Under the pieces are notes generated by a model, which was given only the letters and a program-made list of their open reading frames with translations, was not told where the DNA came from and did no database searches. The translations under genes and the position numbers were made by a program. Shown one piece after another: positions 32,021 through 44,480 of a stretch of 64,000 bases of DNA. The DNA is from Arsenophonus sp052401645 (GTDB lineage Bacteria > Pseudomonadota > Gammaproteobacteria > Enterobacterales > Enterobacteriaceae). Numbering within the stretch: the first letter of the stretch is position 1; each line of letters opens with the position of its first letter. The stretch is from positions 1,922,001-1,986,000 of the forward strand of contig CP198939.1 in the NCBI GenBank assembly GCA_052401645.1, given 5' to 3'.

Positions 32021-33916
32021 TTACACTTCAATTTCAGTTGTATCACCTTTATCTTGTAACCAATTTCGACGATCTTCTGATCGTTTTTTAGCTAATAACA
32101 TATCCATCATTGCTAATGTTTCTTGATAATTATCATCATTAATAATGAGTTGAACTAAGTGACGCGTATTAGGATTCAGTGTGGTTTCACGTAATTGAGT
32201 TGGATTCATTTCACCTAATCCCTTAAAGCGTTGGACATTTGGTTTTCCGTGTTTATAACTAAGATGATTTAGAATAGCTACTTTTTCCGTTTCATCAAGT
32301 GCATAAAAAACTTTTTTACCTAAATCAATACGATATAAAGGTGGCATAGCAATATAAATATGGCCTGCTTTTACTAAAGCTGAAAAATGTCGAACAAAAA
32401 GCGCACATAGTAATGTTGCAATATGTAGCCCATCAGAATCTGCATCGGCAAGTACACAAATCTTACCGTAACGAAGCTGGCTAAAATCATTACTATCAGG
32501 ATCAATACCGATAGCTACTGAGATATCATGAACTTCTTGTGAAGCTAGAACCTGATCAGAAGAAATCTCCCAAGTATTAAGTATTTTTCCCCTTAATGGC
32601 ATAATAGCCTGATATTCACGATCACGAGCCTGCTTAGCTGATCCTCCAGCTGAATCCCCTTCCACTAAAAATAGCTCAGTAAAATTAAGATTTTGAGAAG
32701 TGCAATCTGCTAACTTACCAGGTAATGCAGGTCCGCTGGTTAGTTTTTTACGTATAACTTTTTTTACTGCTCGTAAACGTTTTTGTGCGCTAGAAATAGT
32801 AAGTTCTGCTAATTGTTCAGCCTCTTGAATATTTTGGTTTAACCATAAACTAAAAGCATCTTTTACAACTCCTGAAACAAATGCAGTACTCTGACGAGAA
32901 GAAAGACGTTCTTTTGTTTGACCATCAAATTGTGGATCTTGCATTTTTATTGATAGAACATAAGCGCATCTTTCCCAAATATCATCACCTATTAATTTCA
33001 CGCCACGCGGAACTAAATTACGGTATTCACAAAACCCCCTCATCGCATCTAGTAAACCTTGTCTTAATCCATTAACATGTGTACCACCTTGTGTAGTTGG
33101 AATAAGGTTAACATAACTTTCAGTTAATAGTTCTCCACCATCTGGTAACCATAGTAATGCCCAATCTATCATTTCTATTTTATTATCAAAATTACCAATA
33201 AAGGCTTTTTCTGGTAAAGTAACTAAACCATTTACAGCTTCTACTAAATAGTCTTTTAAACCATCGTTATAGCACCATATTTTCTCAGTATTCTTTATTT
33301 TATCTTTAAAAAGAATTTCAACACCAGGGCATAATACAGCTTTGGCTTTTAATATATGAATTAAACGCGAAATAGAAAAACGTGGATTATCAAAAAAATG
33401 GCTATCAGGCCAAAATCGTACGCTACTACCGCTTATCAGTTTAGCACAACTACCAGTTATCTCTAATTCTTGAACTTTTTCACCATTTTCAAAAGCAATT
33501 CTATGTATTTTACTATTACGGTTAACAGTTACTTCTATTCGTTTTGATAAAGCATTAACTACAGAAATACCTACACCATGAAGTCCACCAGAAAATTGAT
33601 AATTCTTATTAGAAAATTTTCCTCCAGCATGTAACTGTCCTAAAATTAGCTCTATAGCTGGTACTCTTTTTTCTGGATGAATATCAACAGGCATACCTCG
33701 ACCATCATCAATTACTTCTAGTGACTGATCTTCATGCAAAATAACATAAATATGTTTAGCATAACCAGCAAGCGCTTCATCTACACTATTATCAATTATT
33801 TCCTGTGCTAGGTGATTTGGTCTAGAAGTATCAGTGTACATCCCAGGTCGTCGACGTACTGGATCCAAACCACTAAGGACCTCGATTGCTTCCGCATTAT
33901 AATTAAATTTAGTCAT
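32021..33916 (-). CDS. parE: DNA topoisomerase IV subunit B
   Basis: ATPase subunit of topoisomerase IV. 631 residues (E. coli 630). The GHKL ATPase domain starts with Glu39/Asn43 in EIIDNSVDEAL and DDGRGMPVD, followed by GGLHGVGISVVNALS. The TOPRIM domain has EGDSAGGSAKQARDR around 412-428 and DADSDG near 489, and the C terminus MLLAKKRSEDRRNWLQ is conserved. The start ATG has no strong Shine-Dalgarno (CAGAAAAT only). The parE-parC-plsC order on one strand suggests one transcript starting upstream of parE, where the DNA is extremely A- and T-rich (34106-34128). Confidence 0.97.
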   Translation of the reverse strand: MTKFNYNAEAIEVLSGLDPVRRRPGMYTDTSRPNHLAQEIIDNSVDEALAGYAKHIYVILHEDQSLEVIDDGRGMPVDIHPEKRVPAIELILGQLHAGGKFSNKNYQFSGGLHGVGISVVNALSKRIEVTVNRNSKIHRIAFENGEKVQELEITGSCAKLISGSSVRFWPDSHFFDNPRFSISRLIHILKAKAVLCPGVEILFKDKIKNTEKIWCYNDGLKDYLVEAVNGLVTLPEKAFIGNFDNKIEMIDWALLWLPDGGELLTESYVNLIPTTQGGTHVNGLRQGLLDAMRGFCEYRNLVPRGVKLIGDDIWERCAYVLSIKMQDPQFDGQTKERLSSRQSTAFVSGVVKDAFSLWLNQNIQEAEQLAELTISSAQKRLRAVKKVIRKKLTSGPALPGKLADCTSQNLNFTELFLVEGDSAGGSAKQARDREYQAIMPLRGKILNTWEISSDQVLASQEVHDISVAIGIDPDSNDFSQLRYGKICVLADADSDGLHIATLLCALFVRHFSALVKAGHIYIAMPPLYRIDLGKKVFYALDETEKVAILNHLSYKHGKPNVQRFKGLGEMNPTQLRETTLNPNTRHLVQLIINDDNYQETLAMMDMLLAKKRSEDRRNWLQDKGDTTEIEV

Positions 33917-36900
33917 ATTATTTTCTGTGGTAATTTGATGATTAATTAGATAAATAATGGATGATATATTGATGATAATAACAATGATTTAACTATTTAT
34001 AATAATTTTTTACTACTTTTCATTTAATGAAATTAATATTTATAATTTATAAAAATTAGTAATAAATAAAACGAAAATAAATATCTCTTAACTGTATTTT
34101 ATTTTTTTTTAAAAAAAATAAAAAAAAAGTAAAACAGATTAATAATAGTTATGTATTTCATAATTATTTATTATAAAAAATAAATCTAGAAGAATGTAAT
34201 ATTAATTTATTAATTTTAATTTTTAATTCATTTAAATTAATTATTTATAAAATATAATCTTTTTATAATAATAAATTTATTTCTACATCTAAATATTTAT
34301 CAAATAAATAGAAATAAACGAATATTTATTATGTTGAGAACAATAACTTACAAAATCAAATCATTTATAATAACAAAATAACTAACTAATAAAAAAATAT
34401 AATGCAATATTAACTCTTATATATTGGTTATAACAAGATTTTATAATAACACAATTACTTTTATCTGATAAATAATGAAGTTAAAGTCATTTATCTTCAT
34501 TAGCTTTAAATTCTTATCTATACTAAGATTTTTAAATTTATTTTATAATATTCTGGTTACTTGAATTATAAAAAATCATTTATATAAATTATAGTTTTAA
34601 ACTAATAAGTATCTGAGTCTTTATCTAATAAAAATTTAAATTTAGTACTTTCTTATTAGACCAATAAAACTTATATAAGATATTTTTGAAATCTTTATTG
34701 ATAGTGAAATAAAGAAAACGTCATATTAATACTATTTAATCTAATGTATAATTAATTCAGTTTTATTAATTTATATACAAATTTATAGGTTTATCTTTAT
34801 CACCATATTAAGTCTTTGCTAATATTCATATATTTCTTTAAAAAAATTACAATACTAATTATTATAAAATTGTTTTAATTTTTTGATATATTAGTAAATT
34901 CTTAATAAGAATATTATAATTATACAAGATATGTTGATTCAGTGATATCAACAAGACAAAAATAACAATGATATAATAGAGACAAATAACTATCCTAAAA
35001 TGAACATTAAAACAGATTTTCATGAAAAATAGCTATTTATTGATAATTTTTAATGTTCAGTATTTTAAATTCGATTACATCATATAATGATTTATTAATT
35101 ATTATCAATTGTCACTAGTTTATATAGTAAAATTCTTTAGTTCATTAAATTATAAAAACCAATATTAATTGGTAATTATGATTTTATTATAATAAAATAC
35201 AAAGAAAAAATAATTGTTTGATTTTTTTGCAAAATATTAATAAATTAATCTTAATTAATATTGAATAAAATCATCAATATTAATAATTAAATCTAGACTT
35301 TTTATTTTCTATTAAAATTTTTATAAATTAATGCATAAAAATTATTAAAAATATTTAATATCAAGTAAGGTGGCGACTACTAAAATTATTAAAAATATAA
35401 TGTATTAGTAATTTATAATACCATTATTATTTTTATTGTTAATTTAAAATATAAACTATTTAATTATTTTCTTAGTTTATATCTATTTTATATGTTATTT
35501 TAATAAATAATACTTTTACAAAGATCTGATAAATTATATAGATTTTTTATGCTATACCTAAAATTTATTTTTTTTAAATTATTAAGTAGATTACTTTCAC
35601 TCATAAAATAATTAAATTTTGATTTTTATATTTTAATTATCTTAGAATTACAGAAATAATCAATCATCGTTAATTTAATAAATCAATAATTTTGATTATG
35701 AAAAAAATATATAGCCATAAATAATAAATATCTTTAATATTCGATGTTTAATTTATCTAAATTACTATAGTTTTTTCATAAAAAATCAATTTTATTAAAA
35801 TGATCATAAATATAATTATTTATTTTAATTATACTATAATAGTATAATTGATGTAGTAGTAAAAATACTAAATTATAATATTTTACTTCTTTTTTTTATT
35901 AACTATCTAAGTAGTTATTCTAATATTCTATTTTACTTTATTATAATGATAATATATTTTAAAATACCTTATTGTTTTATTAATTTAGATTATTTTAATC
36001 TATATTGATTTAATATAATTGTTTAATTAAGAAACAAATCTTAAAATATAATAATATATGTTATTTAACATTTAAAACTTTTTATTTTTAAAAGTATTCA
36101 AAAACTATTATAAAGGTTTATATCAATAGTAATCAAATAAAATTAGTTTAATTGAACATAACTAAGTATTTTTTTGCTTATAGTAAATATTTCAATATTT
36201 GATTACTAACTACTAATAAAAAACAAAATTTATATAATATTTTAATAAAATTATTTTATAAACAATATGTTCTATATTTTAATATTATAAATAATATCAA
36301 ATATTATACCATAATATAATTATATTTTTTTTAAAAATCAAGAATTTTACATTTTTTTAAAAAAAATGGAAAATAAATAATTTTATATTCAAATAGTTAG
36401 AGCATAAAATTTATCCTTTTTATTATGATTAAAACACTATAACTAAATATTATTGAATAATTTTAAATTATTTTAATCTTTATTTGAAAATAAAAGTAAT
36501 CAAAAGTTTAAATAAATAATCTATCAATACAAACAGGTTATTCCTTAAAAATTTATGAATTTTATAGTTCTTTATTTTTTAATTTAATATAAATAATTTT
36601 TTTTATTAATACACTACCACTACTATAATAATTTGATAAAAATCTTAAATTCAATATGTATCTTATACATATAAAATAGTAAATAATTATGAATTAAGAA
36701 AATATAAAAATATCATTAATATTAATTATTAAATTAATAAATAAAATTAAGAAATAATATATCTACATATTATATTATAGTATATTACGAATTATTAATT
36801 TCATAGTCAACATTAAAATGTAAAAATTTCTTAATTATTGTTAAGCTTAAATGAAAAAACTTTTATAAAAAGAAAATAAAATTATTTATATTAACAATAT

Positions 36901-37921
36901 AACATAAATCATTAATTATAATAATTAAACTTAATTATTATAATTGAGCTATAATTAATTATATCAGAAATATAGTAAAAAACTAATCTTCATAAGATTA
37001 TAAAATTTTTTGTATAAATTATTTAAATTTTAAATGTTAATTATTTAATATCTGAAGTATTATTTTTAATGTGATAAAAGATATATTAGAAAATGATTAT
37101 TATATACGACCTCTGTTTACTTATTTAATATTAATTAATATATTTATCATCAAAGATGAATTAATCATTTATGAAAAACAATATTTATTATATATATTCT
37201 ATATTTATACTAAGAAAAATAATTTTAAACTTAAAATTAAGTCTATTACTTTATAATAAGTATTGTTAAATTAAATAACATATTAAATAATTTTAATATT
37301 AAACTACATAATAATGGTGATAAATAATTTAAAATATTTATCATAATAGTATTTAATAATGAATTTTTTCATATGAATATCTTTTATCAATTAGAAATAT
37401 AAAATCTTATAAGATTAATTATTTTTAATAAAATATTGCTAAATATAATAAAAAATTTTTCATTTTAAATTTATATCATTTTAATGCATAAAATGTAATA
37501 AAAACTATTTTTATAGTAAATAAAATTTATCTAATATGAGCATTTATATAAATATTTGGTTAATAGTCGTAAATTTATTATTTTTATTGAAATTGATATA
37601 AAAAATCTACACATCTTATTCTTAAATAATATTATTGATAATAAATAATATTAATTAAAAAAGATTATATTAATCTCATAAAATTTACAAGAATGTATAT
37701 TAAATAAATAATTCAGTTATTATATTAATATATAAACGGATATATCATATATATTTTTATGGTAATAAAGTTATTTAAAAATTTATTTTTAATATTTAAA
37801 ATAACTATCAGAATTAATAAAATCATATTTTCTTATAGTTTTATAATTTGATTTTCATTAAAAGTATCTTATTCTATTATTGTGGTCACATTTTTACTTC
37901 AATCTTTAGAAAAGGTTAATA
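33917..37921. other. Gene-free 4-kb region between parE and ygiB
   Basis: E. coli carries yqiA, cpdA, yqiB, nudF and tolC between parE and ygiB, together close to 3.9 kb, the size of this gap. None can be read any more. An AT palindrome lies at 35827-35849 (10-bp arms), and a possible small structured RNA at 34948-35060 is listed separately. Loss of tolC here would remove the usual outer-membrane efflux and secretion channel unless it has moved. Confidence 0.55.
34948..35065 (+). ncRNA. Possible small structured RNA
   Basis: A 12-bp stem (35001-35012 TGAACATTAAAA with 35048-35059) encloses a 35-base region that can form inner palindromes (TTTTCATGAAAA and AAATAGCTATTT). About 24 bases upstream is a perfect TATAAT (34972-34977) with TCAACA (34948-34953) at 18-base spacing, so transcription could start near 34984. 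It matches no RNA family I know. It could also be a relic of the control region left of the lost tolC. Low confidence. Confidence 0.25.
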
Positions 37922-38623
37922 ATGATGAAAATAAAGCGCACAAAAGATATTAATAAAAATATTTTTCGTAAAAACTCACTTGAATACCGATTATCGCCTA
38001 TTGCTTTAGCCATTAGTAGCGTATTCATGTTATCATCTTGTGAACAAAGTGACGAAACTGTTTCTTTATATACTAATGCTGGGGATTGTACAAAAAAAAA
38101 CACATCTCAAAATGATCAATGTTCGATAGTTTATAAAAATATATCACAGGAAACGATTAAAACTGTTTCTAAATATACAACACATCAAGATTGTGTTGCT
38201 AAATTTAGTGAAGAAAAATGTACTCAAAATTTTATACAAAACTCTACTATATCTAGTTTAGAAACAGAAAATAAAGATAATGGACAAAGTGGTAGTTTTT
38301 GGATGCCATTAATGACAGGTTATATGATCGGGCGTCTAATAGACGGTAGTGTATTAGATACAACAGCTGTTTCAATATCAAAACCTATCTTTAATTCTAA
38401 TAATTCTATAAATAAAAAATTTGTTAATACTGGTAGTAAAAACCATAAAAAAACTATAATAGAAGGTAGAACAATAAAATCATCTTCATCAGATATTGTT
38501 TTAAAATCACAATTAATAAACACTATTACTCGTGGTGGTTTTGGTGAATCAGTTGCTAAAAAACAAAATTATATGCAAAGACAAAGCATTGCTTCTCCTT
38601 TTAAAAATTCTATGGGAGGTTAA
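37922..38623 (+). CDS. ygiB: UPF0441 lipoprotein-like protein YgiB
   Basis: Function unknown; in E. coli ygiB follows tolC and precedes ygiC. The 233-residue product (E. coli 223) starts MMKIKRTKDINKNIFRKN and has a hydrophobic stretch ending at a lipobox-like SVFMLSSC with Cys40. It keeps CEQSDETVSLYTNAGDC, SGSFWMPLMTGYMIGRL and the C-terminal TRGGFGESVAKK...SMGG. Several cysteines in the middle suggest an extracytoplasmic location. AAAGG precedes the tandem ATG. The final codons GGGAGG also act as the Shine-Dalgarno of ygiC, ten bases before its start, so the two are tightly linked. Retention in such a reduced genome suggests a needed function. Confidence 0.93.
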   Translation: MMKIKRTKDINKNIFRKNSLEYRLSPIALAISSVFMLSSCEQSDETVSLYTNAGDCTKKNTSQNDQCSIVYKNISQETIKTVSKYTTHQDCVAKFSEEKCTQNFIQNSTISSLETENKDNGQSGSFWMPLMTGYMIGRLIDGSVLDTTAVSISKPIFNSNNSINKKFVNTGSKNHKKTIIEGRTIKSSSSDIVLKSQLINTITRGGFGESVAKKQNYMQRQSIASPFKNSMGG

Positions 38624-38629
38624 ATATCG

Positions 38630-39790
38630 ATGATAAGAATACCTATTGCTGAACGTCCTGATTGGAAAAAAAAAGCAGTTGAATTTGGTTTTTATTTTCA
38701 TACTTTATATGATAAACCTTATTGGTGTGAGGATGCCTATTATCAATTCACTATGAAGCAAATTGAAGATCTTGAAACAACTACATCTGAATTACATCAA
38801 ATGTGCCTACAAGTTGTAGAAAAAGTAGTAAACAATGAAGAATTATTGATGAAATTTCAGATTCCTAAGCATTGTTGGGAATTTGTTAATCAATCATGGA
38901 AAACCAATCAACCATCACTTTATTCAAGATTAGACTTAGTTTACGACGGTAAAAGACCTGCAAAATTATTAGAAAATAATGCCGATACACCAACATCATT
39001 ATATGAAATATCATTTTTTCAATGGATCTGGTTAGAAGATCAAATAAATGCTAAAAATTTATCAGTAAATGCTGATCAATTCAATAATGTACAAGAGCAA
39101 CTTATTCAACGATTTATACAATTACATGAATCATTTGGTTTTGATTTATTACATTTCAGCTGTTGTCAGGATAGTGATGAAGATCGTTGTACCATTCAAT
39201 ACTTACAAGATTGTGCTCATGAAGCCAACATTATAACAGAATTTCTATATATAAACAAAATTGGTTTAGGTGAAAAAGGGCAATTTACTGATCTTAATAA
39301 TCGAGTTATAATTAATCTATTTAAGTTGTATCCATGGGAATTTATGTTTAGAGAAATATTCTCTACTAAATTAGTAGATGCTGGAGTTAATTGGTTAGAA
39401 CCTGCTTGGAAAAGTATTGTTTCTAACAAGGCATTATTACCTACTTTATGGGAAATGTTTCCTAATCATCAAAATCTATTACCTGCATATTTTGGAGAAA
39501 GTAATTCAACAAAACTTGTTCGATATGTAATTAAACCCATTTTTTCAAGAGAAGGAGAAAATATTCGTATCATTGAAAATGAACAGCAAATTATTTCAAC
39601 AAATGGTCCATATGGCAAAGAAGGTACAGTTATTCAAGAATTTTATCCGTTACCAAGATTTAAAGATAATTATACATTAATAGGTAGTTGGTTAATAAAT
39701 AACCAACCAGCAGGAATTGGTATTAGGGAAGATAAACAATTAATTACCAAAGATTTATCACGTTTTTATCCACATATTATTTTAAATTAA
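38630..39790 (+). CDS. ygiC: ATP-grasp enzyme YgiC, glutathionylspermidine synthase-like
   Basis: 386 residues, the same as E. coli YgiC, and collinear with it. It resembles the C-terminal synthetase half of glutathionylspermidine synthetase (ATP-grasp fold). Key segments include LVYDGKRPAKLLENNADTPTSLYE, the ATP-grasp VIKPIFSREGENI near 302 and the C-terminal GSWLINNQPAGIGIRED. Its substrate is not known; peptide-bond ligation to an amine is the family-based guess. It uses the rare Pro codon CCC once (39536-39538), here followed by A, so CCC is not always a shift site. It forms a two-gene operon with ygiB. Confidence 0.95.
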   Translation: MIRIPIAERPDWKKKAVEFGFYFHTLYDKPYWCEDAYYQFTMKQIEDLETTTSELHQMCLQVVEKVVNNEELLMKFQIPKHCWEFVNQSWKTNQPSLYSRLDLVYDGKRPAKLLENNADTPTSLYEISFFQWIWLEDQINAKNLSVNADQFNNVQEQLIQRFIQLHESFGFDLLHFSCCQDSDEDRCTIQYLQDCAHEANIITEFLYINKIGLGEKGQFTDLNNRVIINLFKLYPWEFMFREIFSTKLVDAGVNWLEPAWKSIVSNKALLPTLWEMFPNHQNLLPAYFGESNSTKLVRYVIKPIFSREGENIRIIENEQQIISTNGPYGKEGTVIQEFYPLPRFKDNYTLIGSWLINNQPAGIGIREDKQLITKDLSRFYPHIILN

Positions 39791-40306
39791 TTTTTTATAA
39801 TATAAAAAATTAAAATAATAATTTAATAATTTTATGTTTTATTTTAATATAATATAATCATATCTTATTTAACATATATTAATTGATAAAAGTTAATTTA
39901 TGGTAATTAATTGATCATTTTAGGTTATAAATGTCTTAAATAATACAAATTTATTACTTTCGATAAATTAATTCATATTTATAACTTTATGTTTACAAAT
40001 TTAAAGTTTATTAAATTTAAACTATTAACGATAATTATATAGATAAATAGATATTAATATCATTATTTTAAAATAATTTAAGTTACTAAATTTAAAATCA
40101 TATAAAATTTCACATGAATATAAATTGTGATTAGATTTTAATTAAGTAAATAGCTAAGACAAAAATCTTTTGCTTGATATTTTAAAATTCAAGTATCAGT
40201 AAATTAAATTATGATATATCAATCCTTATTTTATTTTTTTTAAATTACAAAGATAAAAAATGGAATAAAAATTTTTTTAAAAAAAAGAAGTTTATAACTA
40301 TCTATT

Positions 40307-40357
40307 TTTACTATATATATTTTATCTTATAAAGTAAGATAAAATATATATAGTAAA
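40307..40357. repeat. 23-bp perfect hairpin
   Basis: Arms 40307-40329 and 40335-40357 pair without a mismatch around TAAAG. It is almost all A and T, 517 bases past the ygiC stop. It is too far from the gene to be a normal terminator, but may end a long untranslated transcript. Confidence 0.4.
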
Positions 40358-43284
40358 TTTTAAGTTATTAAAATAAATTTAAGATTTACTAAGTACTAGG
40401 ATTATTATTTTATATTTTATTAAAAATTATTTTAAGAATAAAATTCTTATAAATTCATTTCAAGATAATATATATAATTCGATGATTATATTAATCAGAT
40501 TCTTTTCAATATTATTATAATAATATTGATAACTATTTAATATTTTTATTAAAAAGTAATTGTTACAATTAAAAAAAAATATCTATCAATGAATTAATTA
40601 AATTTAAATAAACCTTAATAATTTTATAGTTAGCAAATCATTTATTATTAGAATAAATATTCTATTTAAATTAAAATATATAATATTGATAGATAAATAA
40701 AGCATTACCAATAATTTTATTTTCTCAATATATATCTTATATTCATTTTAATGAATAGGACTTAAAGATTCTTTAAATAAAATTTAATAAAAAATTAAGT
40801 AATATTAACTTATTTTAAAATAAAATAATAACAATACTAAAAATTATTATATAATAATTTTTAATTTATATAAAATATAGAAAAAATTACATTTTTTATT
40901 TTAATTAAAAAATAAAGTCCATTTTAACAATTAATTTATAAAATTTGAAAGATATCATTGCATAAATTAATATGATTAATATCTTCATTTTTAATAAAAA
41001 TATTAAATAATTAGTTATCTATAATAAATCAATGTGATTATATATTGTTTATTAAAAATAAGACTAGTCAACATATTTATAAATCAACTATTTGTTTTTA
41101 ACAATATCAAAACTAATTTTCTGTTTAAAATATTTTAATTCTTTTACCAATTATTTGTGATTGTTTGTCGTATTAATATTAATACATTTTTAATAAAAAT
41201 ATTTTATTTTAAAAACTTCATTATGTTTACTGAATTAAATATATCTTATTTTAAACATAAAATATAATCTATTCATAGAATATTAATTCTAAAAATTAAT
41301 CTTTTAAATAAATATAAAGTAAAGTTAAAGATAATAATTATTATATAAATTAAGAAATTCTTCTCTATATTATTTTCTTAAAAATTTGAAGTTAATTAGT
41401 TTTTAATTAAATAAATCTTAATATTTATATAAGTAATACTAATATTATTTATATTTATTAAAATATATTATTAAATTAGTTTTAATAATGTTTGTATAGA
41501 AATAGAAATAAAATCTGAAAATTTCATTTTAAAAATATCATCAATATTATGAATTTTATAAAATATCATAATAGGTAATTTTAAAACAATAAAATATTTA
41601 AAAAAATAAAATTATAACTAAAATATTTATTTTATAAATATTAACTATCATTATTTTTTTAAAATTATTTTAATAAATTTAAATAACAGATATAAATTTC
41701 CTTTCTATAAAAAGTATCAATAAATAAATAAAAAAATAACTAAATAATCATTAAATTATATAAATTAAATATAAAATATCCTATATTAATTAATAGCTTT
41801 TTATATGTTATATAATATCATATAAATATAAGTATGATAACTAACTATCATATTAATATTAGAAGAAACAAATTATTAACACTGTATTTTAAACTGAAAA
41901 ATAAAATATTAAATAATTGGATTTTATTAAAAATGTTTAAATAAAATTAATCAAATTATTATTTTACGTAAGTAAATAGATTATTTTAATAGCAGAATAT
42001 ATTTGGTAGAATTTATTAATATAGATAGATATTTTTTTGATTTTATAAAAAATTAATAATTTTAACTTATTTATAAAATTTAATAAAAATAATATAAAAA
42101 ATAAAATTTTAAATAAATCGTTAAGAAATTAAATATTTATTATTTGAACATTAAATTTAAATAATAAATAAAATTACTTTAATTAATAAATTAATAACTT
42201 TTTTATAAAAAATATATTATAAATATAATAAAACCAATGTATATAATACTGAATAAAATTTAAATATTCTAAATATTACTTTTTTAAGTTATAGTTAAAT
42301 AATTATATTTATCATTAACTCAATAATTTATTGATAGAAATTTTAGTTAAATTTTATTGTATTATTTATTTTAATATTATAAAAACCAATCTATTAAAAA
42401 TAAAAATATTTTCATATAGAATTGTCAATTCTGTACGAAAGTTTTAATATTTTAAAAATATTTATTTCTATTTACAATAATTGATTATTCATAAAGATAA
42501 TTTTATAACACATAACTAGTAAAGATAATATTATAATATACATATATTAATGATAAAAAAATAATATTAGTAAAAATCAAATATATTTATAAAATTGTTT
42601 TTTAATACGAATAGTAATTAAAAGCAATTATTTATTGAATAATTATTGATTCTATAAATAAAAAGATAAAATAAATTATTATATCAGCTATTTATTTTAA
42701 TTAATTAATTTTTAAACAATTTTTAAAATAAAATTTCAGTTTTAACTGAACACTATTTTAATAATTTTTTTTATAATTATCATTTAATAAATTTTAAATA
42801 GACTAAAAATTTAAAAATCTTAAAATTAATAAGTAATATAAAAAATAAAATATAATTATATTATTTATTATTATATTTATGATAATAAATATTATTAACT
42901 ACTCTTTTTTATGATTTTAATTTTTAATAATTTTTAAATATAAAAACTTTAATAATTTTTATCTAATTTTTAATTATTAATATATTTAATTTTTTTTCTA
43001 AAATGAAATTTTTTTTCAAAATAGAAATACAAAGATAAATAATAATAATTATAAAAATAATTAATCGTAGATAATAAATAGAAAATTATAAATAAGTAAT
43101 AAAAACAAGAAAAATTAGACAAAGCAAAAATAGTAATTATATAAATAACTAAAATAAAAAATAATTTATTATCAATCGATAAAATATTACTTTTGTATTA
43201 AATTATATTCACCTATATCATCCAAGTTATTTTTTTAAAAATATTATTAATTATTAATTTATATAATATTTTATTTATCAATAA

Positions 43285-43325
43285 ATATCATCTTGTTATA
43301 TTTATTAAATATAACAAGATGATAT
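43285..43325. terminator. 20-bp hairpin, single-base loop
   Basis: Arms 43285-43304 and 43306-43325 pair perfectly; the arm includes ATCATCTTGTTATA, richer in G and C than the surroundings. ATAATTTTA follows on the plus strand. Probable relic terminator or cruciform. Confidence 0.4.
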
Positions 43326-44289
43326 AATTTTATTATCATTAAAATAATTAGTTATAACTATTAAAAATTATTCATCAAACTAAGTATCTTTATCAACTAA
43401 TTCAACAATAAAAAAATCTAAACTAATGATTTCGCAATAAATAAAGAAATAATAATTAACTAATGATTGATTTATTCTATAAAAAATAAAGAATAATTTT
43501 ATTATTAAACCTTTAATATGTTCTATCGATATCATATATGAAAATTTATATTTAATATTAGTAAATAAATTTACCAAATATATATAGTTTACTTTAATAG
43601 AAATTTATAGTTAATTATATAAAGAATGTCATATATATTGAATAACAAATATCAAATAAGAAAAGTTTCTTTGAATATTATAAAATAACTAATATTATTT
43701 AATATTTCGTGATTAATGATAATTTTTGTTAAATTCAATATTTTTGCTTAATTAAAAATTAAAATAAATTAACTCTTAATTATTATAGAAGATACTTGAT
43801 CATAAAGTTATTTTATCCAAATAACTTTACATTAATCTATTATACTTTATTTTCTATTGTCCTCTTTAGTCATATCTTCGTTTCTATAATAACTAATTAA
43901 ATTAAATATAAAATAAATAGATATAGCTGACTATTTAATTAAAAATATGATTGAATAATTTAATTATAAACCGAAAAAGAAAAGATAAAAATATTAAAAT
44001 TAAGTTTTAAATATAAATACCTAATAAAAATAATTATATAAATTTTATTTATAAATACCAAATTAAGTAATTTATACTATTAATTTATAGTTTTCTCTAC
44101 ACACAATATATTAATAGATATTTTCTTTTATTATTTATATAGATGTTTAGTTATCAATATCAAAATATCAACATTAATCAAATATCACTATTTAGTTTAT
44201 TATTTATATATTATTTTTTATAATACAACCATATAATTTTTGATGACTATCATCAGTTAATATTTTATATTAATTATTTTGATACTTTA

Positions 44290-44480
44290 GAGTAATTTAT
44301 AATGGATGTAATAATTCTATTATGTAAGTTATAATTGTTAAAACTATGGAAGATAATAAAATTATTAAATAATTTAGCATTAACTAATCTTACTTATTTA
44401 TAAAAATTAGATTTTATTAGGATTAACTTTGATGATTGATATAGCTGTGTATTCTTTAGGAAATACAGTTATTTTATAAA
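44290..44480 (+). pseudogene. Possible zupT relic
   Basis: Between ygiC and ribB on the plus strand, where E. coli has zupT, two short patches give translations resembling ZupT, a zinc transporter. One near 44302-44350 reads GCNNSIM-VIIVKTM against GFAAGIMLLISLMEM. Another near 44417-44470 reads LGLTLMIDIAVYSLGNT against LGFGIALAVALHNIPEG. Similarity is mostly conservative replacement, and the spacing needs an internal deletion. Position and strand fit, but this could be chance. Confidence 0.25.

Noticed and set aside
37071..37256. 61-codon open frame on the plus strand before ygiB
   Set aside because: Low-complexity I/L/Y/K composition without homology, as expected by chance in AT-rich DNA. 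It does not resemble TolC.
43380..43577. 65-codon open frame on the minus strand
   Set aside because: No recognisable homology, very AT-rich composition and no clear ribosome binding site. The nearby hairpin is the only support, so it is not called as a gene.
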